Assembly (NCBI GenBank): GCA_035610835.1
Contig: CM069441.1
Span: 86,096,677 to 86,160,676, forward strand
DNA: 64,000 bases
DNA from: Ophiura sarsii
Taxonomy: Eukaryota > Echinodermata > Ophiuroidea > Amphilepidida > Ophiuridae
Direction: 5' to 3'
Within the stretch, counting starts at the first letter, position 1, and each line of letters opens with the position of its first letter. Made by a program: the position numbers and the translations under genes. This document shows positions 12,601-20,994 of this stretch, in pieces. The notes under the pieces are model-generated. The model was given only the letters and a program-made list of their open reading frames with translations, made no database searches and was not told the origin of the DNA.

Positions 12601-15600
12601 TTTGTCTGTACAGTGAAATATAGGCCAAAATTGATACAGATATCGGAATTTCACCCGGTATTTCGCTTATAAGTAAGGGAAATTATGTTTCTAACATATA
12701 GGCCTACTATCAAATTCAGGACCATACAATTAAGATATTTTTCAAAATGGCGATTTTTAAATATTGTAAGATGGCAACCCCCCCCCCCCTCCCCCCCCCC
12801 CCCCCCCTACCCTCGGACTTTGACGGCTTACCCTAAAAATGAGCGCAAGGGATGTAAAAGAGATCACCTAGACGCCCTAAGTCACTGTCCCTTGCGTTTT
12901 AGCGTAATCGGCGAAAATTCTTAGGTAACCCCTTCCTCTTAGTAGGACGAAGGTTAATATATAACACACGCTGAAAGATTCGGTCACATGACTCACAATA
13001 CCATAGATTTTGTTCAACTTGCAGGACATCAAGTCCGCTTTTGCAAACAGGTTTTCACGTATTGCATTTTTGTTCAATATTTAAGTCATGTCTGTAATAT
13101 AGATTATTTCAATCTGAAAACTTAAAAAATCTCCGTGGAATACCTTTTTCTTTCTTTACTACCTATTTTCCCTCTCTGCTCCCTTCACTTCATAACATAA
13201 GCAAGCGTAGTATACTTTGCGTTTATATGAAAGTGCAGTTCTACAGTTCGGTAAACTTTCTTTTGGACTTTGGGCACAACGATAGATGTTATTGTATTTT
13301 TGGTATCAAACTAATTCTCCAAGTTTCTCCTATCCAAATATGTTTTCAGTTTGATACTGCGAATTATTTTACCGGAGATTAAAGAGGTACTTTAACAAGT
13401 TATCGAAACTTTGGGACACCCTGTATTTAATTTGTGAACAATCAACAAAATACAGATACGTCAATAATAAAGAAATTCACATGAAAGGTATACTGGATAC
13501 GTTATACGGTATGCTTACACGCGATCTTTAACATCTTTGACATTTTTTCAATCCAACTTTTTGCTGAGCATAACTATGTTATTTAACAATCATATGAAAA
13601 TGCAGATTGCTGATGAAAATGTGCCTTTGTGAATTCCAGATTTGTAAAATTGTCAAGCCCAAACTTGAATAATCTGATTCTGCTTGGAGGGATAATGATA
13701 TATACGAGTGTTTTCATCGGTGGTTTAGATACGACCTTAGTTTCTGAGAAAGTAGAAACAATCGCATGTCAGGTACGTTTGCTTAGCACAGTTTAAGATA
13801 TTAAGGGGAGAAGGGAAATGAGTTACGCAAATCATACCATAAATTGACAATCATAGACCAAAATGCAATTGAATATAGTAGAACAGGACAGGTGCGAATT
13901 ATGTTACAAATAATTATGTAGTCCTTGTTGTTGGTACACGCTTCTCGCTATTAAGATGGTGTGAATACGTTCTGTGCTGCAGTCGACATACGCTTTTTTG
14001 AATAAAAGTCATAGTCTGAGTCCTAAAGGTCCCAGTCTGATCCCTAGACAAACCTGAATCATTTTCGTTTCAAAACTTCCAAGTCCAATACCGAGAATTA
14101 TGCTTGTATGCCTAATATTGTGCCATACTGGATTCAAATTGGAGCAAATTTACTTCATTCTTTTCTTTCATCTCTTTTTCTTACTTTCATGTATTTCAGT
14201 CGGCATGCTTAAGCTTTTTTCTTTAAGGGATCCAAGCGTATGTCCGATACGGACCGACACGTCCCTGTAAACAAACAAACAAATTATACGAGTGGTGTAC
14301 CTAACACATGTTTATGATTACGTAGGTTCAAGCCTGGATGTTCTCTGTTGGATTCGTCTTAGCGTTTGGTTCGATGTTCAGTAAAACGTGGAGAGTGCAT
14401 AAAGTTGCTGCTTTCAAAACACCGAAAAGAGTGGTAAGGTTAAAAGTATTAGGTAATAGTAATTTCGGTTGTCCTTTGCTACCCTCTTCAGAAGCTATAC
14501 CACTATATAACTCGATGAAGGTGTCTTTGACGAATTTGAAATCCTTCCTCCTCGTCACTATTTCTCTTTTCGATATCATTGGGTCTATAAAGAATACCGG
14601 GTCCTACAAGTTATTGTTCATTTTCGTCATGTCAAGAACTCAACAACGAATAACGTCTTATCACTCACCTAATGATTTTATTTCTTTTAGATTGTAACTG
14701 ACAACCAGCTGTTTGGCATGGTATTCGTTCTGTTAGCAATTGATGTCTTGATTCTAGCCGTGTGGCAAATTGTTGATCCATTGCATGTCGGCGTTATTGA
14801 TTTATTGGAACGGGTAAGATATTTATCAGTAAAGGGCCAACAAAATAGGTCTACCACGATCGGACAAAATAGTCTTTTTCCCGGTCTGCTCATTGTGTTT
14901 AGATGCTCATCAACATAGATAATCGATTTTAGTGTAGTATTGTACACATGTACGTATACCTGAGAACTCGGTGTCTTAATATTTTGGTTTTTATTTCCAA
15001 GAAACGAAACTTGACTCTGTCCACACCATTTCACATCTGTGTTTCGCAATGTTATTATAGTCTTCCTATTGTGAAGTAAATTGCTTTCGAATTAGACATA
15101 AGAGATAACTCTAAAGCTGAAACATCGTCAGATTAATTTGTTTCAAAGGGGGGTTTGCATCAGGAAATTCAAGCCCAGATCATCCCTTTGCCTTCCTTAA
15201 TAGAGAGTAGTATGGTATGGCGAAACCATTGAGTTTGTTATAACGGCTTTCACATTCTCTAATTGAGTGACATCAAATCTACGCGGGTGTTATCGTGGGC
15301 TATCATATGGACATCACACTAAATTATATTAAAGATCTAGAGAACAGATTTATCGCAATTGTCGCTGCAAGTTTTATCACGACTGATTCAATTTAGAATC
15401 ATTCAGGAACTTGAACATGTTTGAATTTCATCTCAAAATTGTACTTTGTGCGTATAATATATTTTACAGGATGATCCAGACGTAGCCAATCAGCGCCTAG
15501 TACCCTATGTGAAATTCTGTACGTGTGATCTCATGATCTATTGGCTCATACCTCTGTACGCTTTTAAAGGCCTTCTGTTGATCTTTGGAGCATTTCTGGC

Positions 15601-17984
15601 ATGGGAGACCAGACAGGTAAAGTTACAATGCAAATGATATCTGGGACACTCATTTCTGCACGATGACTTGTTTTACCAGTCTTCTTTAAATCATTAGCAT
15701 GAAAATCATCATCAATTGCAAAATATACGATAACAAAATATATTCTGTAAGGCCAAACAATAACAAGTTTGTCTCAGAAGACAGCGTGCGAAGCTTTTAA
15801 AATTCGCATTTCAGCGCAGAACTTTTTTTACTACACTGTGAAGTACCATATCAACTTCATTCTCTTGCTTACAAATTGCCACATACAAATAAAAGATAAA
15901 TACAGTTCAACAAAATGTGATTTGTTTCCACTATGGTGGGGTTTTTTTAAATACCGCATTTCGCATAGCATTTTGTACTAAAAAAACCCGCATTTTGGAT
16001 AGGCTTTTTCAGGTTAATTATGAGACAAACTTTGTGTGTGTGTGTGCCTAAACATCATTTCTAATACTTCTAATCAATGTAGGTTACCATTCCGGCCCTC
16101 AACGACAGCAAACTGATAGGCATTAGTGTGTACAACGTCATCATTTTATGCGTGATTGGATTATCAGTGAGCTTCATCATCAGTGACAATCCATCCGCCT
16201 CGTATATTTTCACAAGTTGCATCATTATATTTTGTACCTCGATTACACTATTGGTTGTGTTTATTCCAAAGGTGAGAGCACCAATGGTACACCATATTAT
16301 GTCAATATTTAGTGTGTTTAAGTTCAATCCATAAATGAAGGTCCCTAACAAAAAACATGCTAAACATTTAGCAGCCGACATAGCCATTATTATGCGCGTA
16401 CATTTTCCATCAGAAACAAAATGTATAAAAGACAATACCAACTTTACTTAGCGCCATCATTACCCGGGGGGCCAGTCAAACATAATGGTGTACACATGCA
16501 TGACCACATTTTTTCCAGACACCCCTAAACAAGTTTTACCCTGCAAGCAAAATTACCCCCTAAACAAGTTTTTAGCGCGCTTTCCTTGCAAATTTTGACC
16601 CCTAAACAAGTTCTTGCCAGAATATGACCCCTAAACAAGTTTTGTCTATTTAACGGGGAACAAAATAAGTTACCCTAAACACGTTCGACCTGTATTTTAA
16701 GCCGGGATTTTAAGCCACCCTTTTTCTTGGAAATCAGCGTTTTTGATACCCTTAACGCGTCACGCGCGTGACGCGTCCAACACTGAAAAAACACCCCTTT
16801 TTACGCGTTTTTTTGGTCACGCATGTGTACAACATTATGTTTGACTGGCCCCCCCCGGGCATCATTACTGTTTCCAACATTATTAGTTCATACTTCGAAA
16901 AAGCCAATTGTCAATAGGCAAAGGTCAATGACTTCACATTTCTAACAATGTTATTACCACCGTTTTCATAGATCATATCAGTGGTAAGATACCCCGATGG
17001 GGAACCAATATCCACTATAAAGAGTCACGCAACTCCTACGAAATCGGGCAATGTGATTGCCAACCGAACGGATAGTAGTCTTCGTGAAGAGAATGAATTG
17101 CTTAGGAAACAACTCAATCAGGTAAGGCGCAACTGCGTAATGCAACGTACATCCTAGACTAGAAACAAATCTTGCGTAAATTGTGTTGTTACGCTTTCTT
17201 TCGTCGCGGAATTGTTTAAAGTCTAGCGACGTTTCCATGAATGAATGTTGGATTCAGCAGTCGCCCCAAACTATAGTCAGCGCGTGGGCACTAGGGTGTG
17301 CGCGGGAAAGTTCCTCTTTATTATCATCATGATTATATCATTGGTTGGTAGTCCGTTTTCGGAATGAAGAAAGCGTAGGCAACATAGTGGATTACCCTTT
17401 CCTGTCACATGAGTTGTTGAATCGCTGATGTACCAAGACCAATAATATAGTTCGGTGACGTGTCAAGATAGCCTACTGGAGGAAACTTCTACTTCTTTTA
17501 GTTTCCTACCAGTGGGGCCCAGATGTGAGACAATGGCAATTTTACCTCACTGATTACGAAGAGTGTAGTGTCACTGGTAAAGGTGTAGGAAAAATACAAT
17601 CTTGCTTTAAAAGCCGCGTAAAACGTCAGAAGTGTATATTATATCCCCGATTATATCTTCTTCAGCCTTCCCTTTTCCTTATAGAGTCAATAATTACCGT
17701 GTAATGCAATTCTTCATACATCATCTGCCCATGTATCTAGTTTCACTTTCGATCTTTTCATACATTTACAGGTGGAATCAGAACTGAGAAACCGGAAATC
17801 CCCCAATACAATATCTCAAAACCATGTATCTTTTACGAAGCTGCCTATCGATAAACCGAGTGTTGGTCAAAATGGTTGTTTCACGTCCGTGATGAGTAGA
17901 GAGCAACGAGATACTACGACAAATACACAAGTGGATGATCAAGAAGAAGGAACTGATCTTAAACATGTTACTTGCGATTTGTAA
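347..17984 (+). CDS. GABBR2: GABA-B receptor subunit 2-like gene, 5'-partial, with inserted C-type lectin domain
   Basis: This is a class C GPCR that in other animals pairs with GABBR1 at the plasma membrane and couples to Gi/o. The exons are 347-610, 913-973, 2008-2203, 3051-3262, 7094-7165, 12035-12200, 13640-13772, 14326-14433, 14691-14813, 15470-15616, 16083-16271, 16972-17121 and 17772-17984. All junctions are GT-AG and the phases agree; together they give 677 residues, or 541 without the lectin exons. Seen: the end of the Venus-flytrap domain (SYAYDAMWALALTLNKS), seven hydrophobic segments, KTWRVH after TM3, WQIVDPLH in TM4 and VTIPALNDSKLIGISVYNV before TM6. These match subunit 2 better than subunit 1. 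The tail has a leucine-heptad stretch (LREENELLRKQLNQVESEL), as expected for the GABA-B heterodimer coiled coil. The exons for the signal peptide and most of the ligand domain lie upstream of the window. The assignment to the subunit 2 branch is by recalled similarity. Confidence 0.9.
694..756. mobile_element. Single end of a mariner-type MITE
   Basis: The segment TTTTACTGGAGATATATAAA followed by ATCGAAACTTTTGGGACACC matches the right end of the complete element at 12238-13423. Its partner end is not seen here. Confidence 0.5.
913..973 (+). CDS. GABBR2: GABBR2-like exon: GSVSFEDGDRTG strand
   Basis: This 61-nt exon starts in phase 0 and ends in phase 1 at GAG|GTATAC. It encodes GSVSFEDGDRTGSVRIEQLR, equivalent to the G-x-V-x-F-x-x-G-x-R-x-G strand pair near the end of the ligand domain. 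It is the exon just before the lectin cassette. Confidence 0.88.
1155..1430. repeat. Degenerate ~20-bp tandem repeats (CGATRAAATTTATT-like)
   Basis: Around a dozen imperfect repeats of a unit like CGATGAAATTTA/TTCGATAACATTTT fill this intronic stretch. No coding potential is seen. Confidence 0.6.
1887..1948 (+). repeat. 62-nt block upstream of lectin exon 1, shared with the TM1 exon's intron
   Basis: The block running from TGGTTTATCTCAGATTAAC to GGGAGAGTTGTTGAAT is about 92% identical to 11882-11944, in the same orientation. It lies 60 bases before the lectin acceptor; the other copy lies 91 bases before the TM1 exon. Confidence 0.75.
2008..2203 (+). CDS. GABBR2: C-type lectin domain exon 1 within the GABBR2-like gene
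   Basis: The exon follows a good acceptor (TTTTTCTTAACTTGCAG) and ends at TG|GTAAGC. It starts in phase 1 and ends in phase 2. It encodes the first half of a long-form C-type lectin fold: SCESGWHHYGDDCFSF gives the N-terminal cysteine pair, ANEQCRQHGGYFTTI holds the alpha-1 cysteine, and EDEKQFLRDSW is the alpha-2 helix. It ends at the tryptophan codon that opens the W-x-IGL strand. GABA-B receptors are not known to carry this domain here. A separate lectin gene nested in the intron is the alternative, but no start, signal peptide or stop was found around it. Confidence 0.82.
2204..3050. other. Intron within the lectin cassette
   Basis: AT-rich, no coding signal, no clear mobile element. Only the splice sites flanking the two lectin exons are notable. 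Confidence 0.6.
3051..3262 (+). CDS. GABBR2: C-type lectin domain exon 2 within the GABBR2-like gene
   Basis: The acceptor is AATGTCTTAG and the donor is AAG|GTAAAC; the exon starts in phase 2 and ends in phase 1. With exon 1 it adds exactly 136 codons. It encodes YIGLIWRSGRYDWIDPG (the WIGL-type core strand), a loop, QHLCLSINFN, SKWKASECS and MPYICRKSQ, which supply the last three fold cysteines. The EPN or QPD sugar-specificity motif is absent and the WND motif is replaced by W-K-A, so classical calcium-dependent sugar binding is not predicted. It may bind protein or be structural (inference). Confidence 0.82.
3263..5160. other. Intron with duplicated non-coding blocks and poly(C)
   Basis: A block of about 190 bases at 3765-3955 (GAACGGGCTCCC, then CACGAAATTGGTAAGAATAC and ATGCATAGGCCTATTTCC) recurs at about 4222-4400, with a shorter copy near 3960-4035. 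A poly(C) run lies near 4099-4117. The piece around 4745-4815 (GGGGCATCCGTGGTATAGGT) recurs near 42460-42505. No gene is seen. Confidence 0.6.
5233..5707 (+). pseudogene. LINE reverse transcriptase C-terminal fragment
   Basis: One frame reads INILKRHGLSVKDLVTIYVG, FVRPLLEYALPVWHPGLTEN and ERIQKRACRIILG, the post-RT region of Jockey/CR1-like non-LTR retrotransposons. A TGA at 5477-5479 breaks the frame, which resumes as AIPELRNRRDQLCLNFAKSL and ends near SSIPYMVKLL at 5707. The 5' part of the element is absent, as usual for truncated LINE copies. It sits inside a GABBR2-like intron. Confidence 0.8.
6494..6570. repeat. (AAT)n microsatellite and low-copy repeat end
   Basis: AATAATAAT repeats (6494-6520) are followed by CCAAGCGCTTATATAGCGCC, a short dispersed-repeat type sequence. 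Confidence 0.6.
7094..7165 (+). CDS. GABBR2: GABBR2-like exon: last strand of ligand domain
   Basis: This 72-nt exon is phase 1 at both ends. It encodes (E)TVIGLRSTDDGGIIELYENI and TFA, which lines up with the VKVGEYN...LEI...I-x-F segment that in other GABA-B2 proteins directly follows the G-x-V-x-F strand. The lectin cassette therefore interrupts two segments that are contiguous in the family. Confidence 0.85.
7251..7322. repeat. Perfect 32-bp-arm hairpin next to the last ligand-domain exon
   Basis: TTGAATCGACAACGGTAAGA and CGGGTTTATTTT form the left arm, the loop is GCGAGGGC, and the right arm is the exact reverse complement. It starts 85 bases after the exon's donor site. Confidence 0.85.
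7323..11880. other. Large intron without genes
   Basis: It holds (TTTG)n near 7455-7480, tandem blocks of about 120 bases with AGTAGCC-CGGGAAATGGTTAGG at about 8000-8440, and a single hAT-type end (GCTGGCTACGCCACTG) near 10857-10872. The open frames here are short and show no family signature. Confidence 0.55.
9515..9580 (+). repeat. tRNA-like sequence, possible SINE head
   Basis: GTGGCGTGCATACGTTGG resembles an A box and CACGGGTTCGAATCTCCGTG carries a B box with a short stem. A full cloverleaf with acceptor stem could not be built, so it is more likely a tRNA-derived SINE relic than a tRNA gene. Confidence 0.3.
11882..11944 (+). repeat. Second copy of the 62-nt intronic block, upstream of the TM1 exon
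   Basis: It matches 1887-1948 with about five differences (see that entry). It lies 91 bases before the acceptor of the TM1 exon. Confidence 0.75.
12035..12200 (+). CDS. GABBR2: GABBR2-like exon: linker and TM1
   Basis: Acceptor CGTTTTCAG, phase 1 start, phase 2 end at CAGAA|GTAGGC. It encodes GGAVPLDHTPQ, corresponding to the G-S-x-P-P-K-D linker, then TM1 (LLAGIGIILALFFLAFNIYY) and RNQK. Confidence 0.88.
12238..13423. mobile_element. Non-autonomous Tc1/mariner-type element with long inverted ends
   Basis: The left end CAGGATGTCCCAAAAGTTTC and the right end GAAACTTTGGGACACCCTG are inverted copies that continue inward through CTCCGGTAAAATAGTTCGCA/TGCGAATTATTTTACCGGAG-type sequence. Both ends abut TA, as expected for a TA target duplication. 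The interior has a poly(C)/pyrimidine tract near 12778-12806 and no transposase. Confidence 0.75.
13640..13772 (+). CDS. GABBR2: GABBR2-like exon: TM2 and extracellular loop 1
   Basis: It encodes FVKLSSPNLNNLILLGGIMI then YTSVFIGGLDTTLVSEKVET and IACQ. The SSP-x-x-NNL-I-LGG and GLD...VSEK...C signatures are typical of GABA-B2; the final cysteine is the conserved class C loop cysteine at the top of TM3. Confidence 0.92.
14326..14433 (+). CDS. GABBR2: GABBR2-like exon: TM3
   Basis: Phase 0 at both ends, 36 codons. It encodes VQAWMFSVGFVLAFGSMFSK and TWRVHKVAAFKTPKRV. The F-G-x-MF-x-KTWRVH motif is the TM3/intracellular loop 2 hallmark of GABA-B receptors. Confidence 0.93.
14691..14813 (+). CDS. 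GABBR2: GABBR2-like exon: TM4
   Basis: Phase 0 at both ends, 41 codons, donor CGG|GTAAGA. It encodes IVTDNQLFGMVFVLLAIDVL, ILAVWQIVDPLH and VGVIDLLER. The W-Q-x-VDPL motif closes TM4. Confidence 0.93.
15470..15616 (+). CDS. GABBR2: GABBR2-like exon: extracellular loop 2 and TM5
   Basis: 49 codons, phase 0 at both ends. It encodes DDPDVANQRLVPYVKFCTCD then MIYWLIPLYAFKGLLLIFGA and FLAWETRQ. The loop cysteine pairs with the TM3 cysteine in this class; YAFKGLLL-x-FG-x-FLAWETR is strongly conserved. Confidence 0.93.
16083..16271 (+). CDS. GABBR2: GABBR2-like exon: TM6 and TM7
   Basis: 63 codons, phase 0. It encodes VTIPALNDSKLIGISVYNVI followed by TM6 and TM7 (IIFCTSITLLVVFIPK). The IPALNDSK loop is the G-protein-coupling loop 3 of subunit 2. 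Confidence 0.94.
16455..16868. mobile_element. MITE with 9-bp target duplication
   Basis: The direct repeat CATCATTAC flanks an element whose ends are inverted: CCGGGGGGCCAGTCAAACAT and ATGTTTGACTGGCCCCCCCC. The interior repeats CCCCTAAACAAGTTTT several times. It lies in the intron between the TM6/TM7 exon and the tail exon. Confidence 0.85.
16972..17121 (+). CDS. GABBR2: GABBR2-like exon: proximal cytoplasmic tail and start of coiled coil
   Basis: 50 codons, phase 0. It encodes a polar linker then SSLREENELLRKQLNQ, with leucines at heptad spacing. This continues in the last exon. Confidence 0.85.
17772..17984 (+). CDS. GABBR2: GABBR2-like terminal exon
   Basis: 70 codons plus TAA. It opens with VESELRNRKSP, ending the coiled coil, followed by a polar, probably disordered tail that ends in HVTCDL. 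The tail is shorter than the vertebrate one. Confidence 0.85.
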   Translation: MESELRNRKSPNTISQNHVSFTKLPIDKPSVGQNGCFTSVMSREQRDTTTNTQVDDQEEGTDLKHVTCDL

Positions 17985-18117
17985 CTATGTAACTTTAGTC
18001 ATGTTAGTATACGTTTGGCGTTGTCGATCGAAATCATCTATGGATCTTGTTACAACTACGTGATAATGAATCCAAATAATATAAAACACTGTCATTTATT
18101 AGAAAATGTGATAATAC

Positions 18118-18123
18118 AATAAA
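18118..18123 (+). promoter_or_regulatory. Polyadenylation signal AATAAA of the GABBR2-like gene
   Basis: AATAAA lies 134 bases after the stop codon, in an AT-rich stretch, and is the first such hexamer downstream of the terminal exon. Confidence 0.6.
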
Positions 18124-18333
18124 GGACCCATGAAAGACCTTTCACAAGTAATAGGCCCGCTTCTGCCACATTCACACGTGAGAAGATGGTGGAAATCTTT
18201 ATCTGATGGTGTCGGTTGCTGTTCACGAATAACGTCTTTGTATTCGCGTATAATGTATCGACATTATAGGTTATTGAATTGGTCTAAATCACTCAATCGA
18301 GACCATCTTGAAGGAATGATAAAGTTCAATTGA

Positions 18334-19036
18334 TATTTTATTTATTTTATTTATTTATTCGGAAAACGCTTTCAAAACAGCGGCACCCACCAACAGATGG
18401 TGGTGCATCCAACAAATATAAAGTAAGATACATCAAAAGATAGGGAAAAACAGTAATACAAACAAGAGAGATAAGAAATCATACACTCATGAAATCATGA
18501 AAATTATATAAATTATATACATCGAGATGGGCTCATCGAGTCCTGACACGTGGAGCGTGATATATTGATTAATGATCATTATTACTTAATAACACTGTCC
18601 TACATGACCATGCACGTTTTCGTTTTAAGTATGACTTACAAAAGACATCAAAATGTCTATCGAGTAATGCATTGTATGAATAGTTATTTACCAACGGGGT
18701 GACAGACAAACAATTACTACCTAAGATTAGACATAGTTTTGTATCATCATCACTTAGATTAAAATAATTCCATACATAAGAGAGATTTGCTTGACGAAGA
18801 TTCATTTGTAAATTGTGAAGCTCATTGTCACGGATTGCACGTAATGACTTACATGAAAGCATAAAATGTTTGATATCTTCGCAATCTCTATTACAGAGTA
18901 AACATATACCATCATTATCTACCTCCCAAGAACTTAACCTACCATTAAGGGGAAGTGTGTTAGAACGAGCTTTAAATTTCAAACTAGCCCCATACACACT
19001 ACTTGTAATCCTGCAAATGTTAAAACAATCTGAATA
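18334..19036 (-). pseudogene. LINE 3'-terminal fragment, minus strand
   Basis: An open frame (19051 down to 18569) encodes GASLKFKARSNTLPLNGRLS and a zinc-knuckle-like CLLCNRDCEDIKHFMLSC, typical of the C-terminus of non-LTR retrotransposon proteins. The fragment ends abruptly where the fold-back element at 19037 begins; the low-complexity ATTTATTTATTT at 18334-18360 may be the tail. Confidence 0.65.
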
Positions 19037-19163
19037 AGGGCTGATATCCAAACTCTCAGCGGTGTTACACCGGTATTACACCGATGTTATACCGGTATTA
19101 CACCGATATTCTATACAAATATCGGTGTAATACCGGTATAACATCGGTGTAACACCGCTGAGA
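19037..19163. repeat. GGTGTAATACCGG fold-back element, copy 1
   Basis: GGGCTGATATCCAAACTCTC opens the element; two long arms built of ACACCGGTATTACACCGAT units are inverted around ATTCTATACAAAT. A near-identical copy lies at 34492-34649. Confidence 0.85.
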
Positions 19164-20560
19164 ATTTGTGTATGGCTAGATATTTTCACTTATCCGACAG
19201 GCCCTGATTTACTGATTTTAGCATGATAGAATCAAAAGGACAAACAATCCTATTCATATTTGTAACTTATAGTAATAGTGTACTGTTAATGTATGTGTTG
19301 TATAAAGTATCAAGCAGAAATACAAAATGGCTTTTAAAAATAGATTGTAAAAGATGGTATCAGCCGCTAGTACCCACCAGCCTGACTCGGATTAGTCACT
19401 GAATGCAGTAATCAGTTAAAGGGTTAATAATAATAGCCGTGTAATTGACAATTGCGCACACCCATTCGTAACCCTTTAAACGGCTGAGTGCACCAATGGC
19501 GAGTAACTGAAGAATATCGCTACCTCGCTAGTAACTCAGGCGTAACTCACAATTTTGAGAGCACCAAACCGAGGCAAGCTACTATAGGCTAGTAACTTGC
19601 GAATAATTTACGCTAAATCTTACACCTGATCGGACCCAAGAGTAAGTTGAACATGTTGAAGCGTAACAGTGTATGCTATAACTAAATGATAATTTCTGAT
19701 TTGCCCGATGGACGATTATATAGATTTAATGATCAATGGGGGATTTATATCATGCAAATCATTATCAATTTGTGTATAATTTACTCAATGATACATTTAA
19801 CACTTTCCACGCGGCAGGCGGCTGCAGACGACATTCCAAAATTTCACAAAATGTTTAAAAAATGTCAAAATTATTGAATTTCATTAACATATTTAGAATC
19901 ATCATGAGAAATGCATTGACATAAGTACAAACATGCCTAGTATCGGGTCAGTAATCCTTGAGATAGACTTTGAAAATTGTGAAAGGTTTCTAAAAAATCT
20001 GTTTTGTGTATGGTGAAATAATAGCCGCGTGGAAAGTGTTAAGACCAATTTATTATAAAATAGTTTACATCTATCCACAATCATGCATACAAAATTGTAG
20101 AAATAATTTCAAACAATCAATCAACGAACCAATCAATCAATCGATAATTAACTAATTATTTATACATAGTAACTGGCAGTTTCACGCACACCAACCACAC
20201 AGGGCGCGGCGGTGGCAATCTTCAGACTGGAGTACATCTAATTATAAAATACCGTAGATTATCAGCATTTGGCACCTTTTTTCTGCCTTTTTATCTCTGA
20301 TATACAGGGTGCCATCTCGCGATCAAAACGTCTTTTAAAAAGTTATTAATAATAATAATGATACACCATATATTGACCCAGATTAGGTAGGTTATCACTA
20401 ATCAGTCATAATAGATGGATCATAACAATGACAAATGAAAACAATAGTCAATAGAAAACAGGATGAGCTGGTAGAGGTTGTATTTCTTGTGATGCTTGAT
20501 CATGATCAGTTGATCTGTCTGCAGCATTCGATACTATTGATCATATTGTGAGATAGGCTT
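19164..20560. other. Intergenic, no gene recognised
   Basis: AT-rich sequence. A short motif CGTGGAAAGTGTTAA near 20030 is inverted relative to TTAACACTTTCCACGCGG near 19797, suggesting a ~240-bp MITE. No protein homology is seen. Confidence 0.4.
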
Positions 20561-20785
20561 TTACGACGGGTATCCATAATATAAGTTAAAAGTTTAACGG
20601 GTTCGCCGTCGGACAAGTTTTAATCTGTCAAACTTTCGTCAGGATTAGCTCTGACTTCTTCAGGACCGACCAAATTACTATAATATTAAACAAAACATAG
20701 AGATTGCCACTTCTCTTGTTATCATCATTTGGGCTGCCCCTTGCCCAATGATTTGAGAGTAGGTGCCCTTTCCTACTTGTGAAAG

Positions 20786-20866
20786 AATTGGTGGCTCTGA
20801 AAAGAGCCGTTCAGATGGATTGCCGCTTCCACTGAACAGAGATGGTGGCTCTGAAAAGAGCTCTAC
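20786..20866 (-). terminator. Two histone-type 3' stem-loops in tandem
   Basis: Read on the minus strand, 20808-20793 is GGCTCTTTTCAGAGCC, preceded by GAAC and followed by ACCA, matching the conserved histone mRNA 3' hairpin of animals. A second copy, AGCTCTTTTCAGAGCC followed by ACCA, lies at 20862-20847. No histone reading frame was found upstream on that strand. Confidence 0.6.
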
Positions 20867-20994
20867 ACGTAGGTTGCCACTGGCCTACTATATAAATTTG
20901 GTTCTAATAGAACCTCCAAAGGACTGCCCCTTGACCAATGGAAATAACGTAGAGACTGCCCCTTGTCTACTACAGACTACAAAAGTCCAATGCA

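Noticed and set aside
16070..16441. 123-residue minus-strand hydrophobic frame
   Set aside because: It is the antisense shadow of the TM6/TM7 exon.
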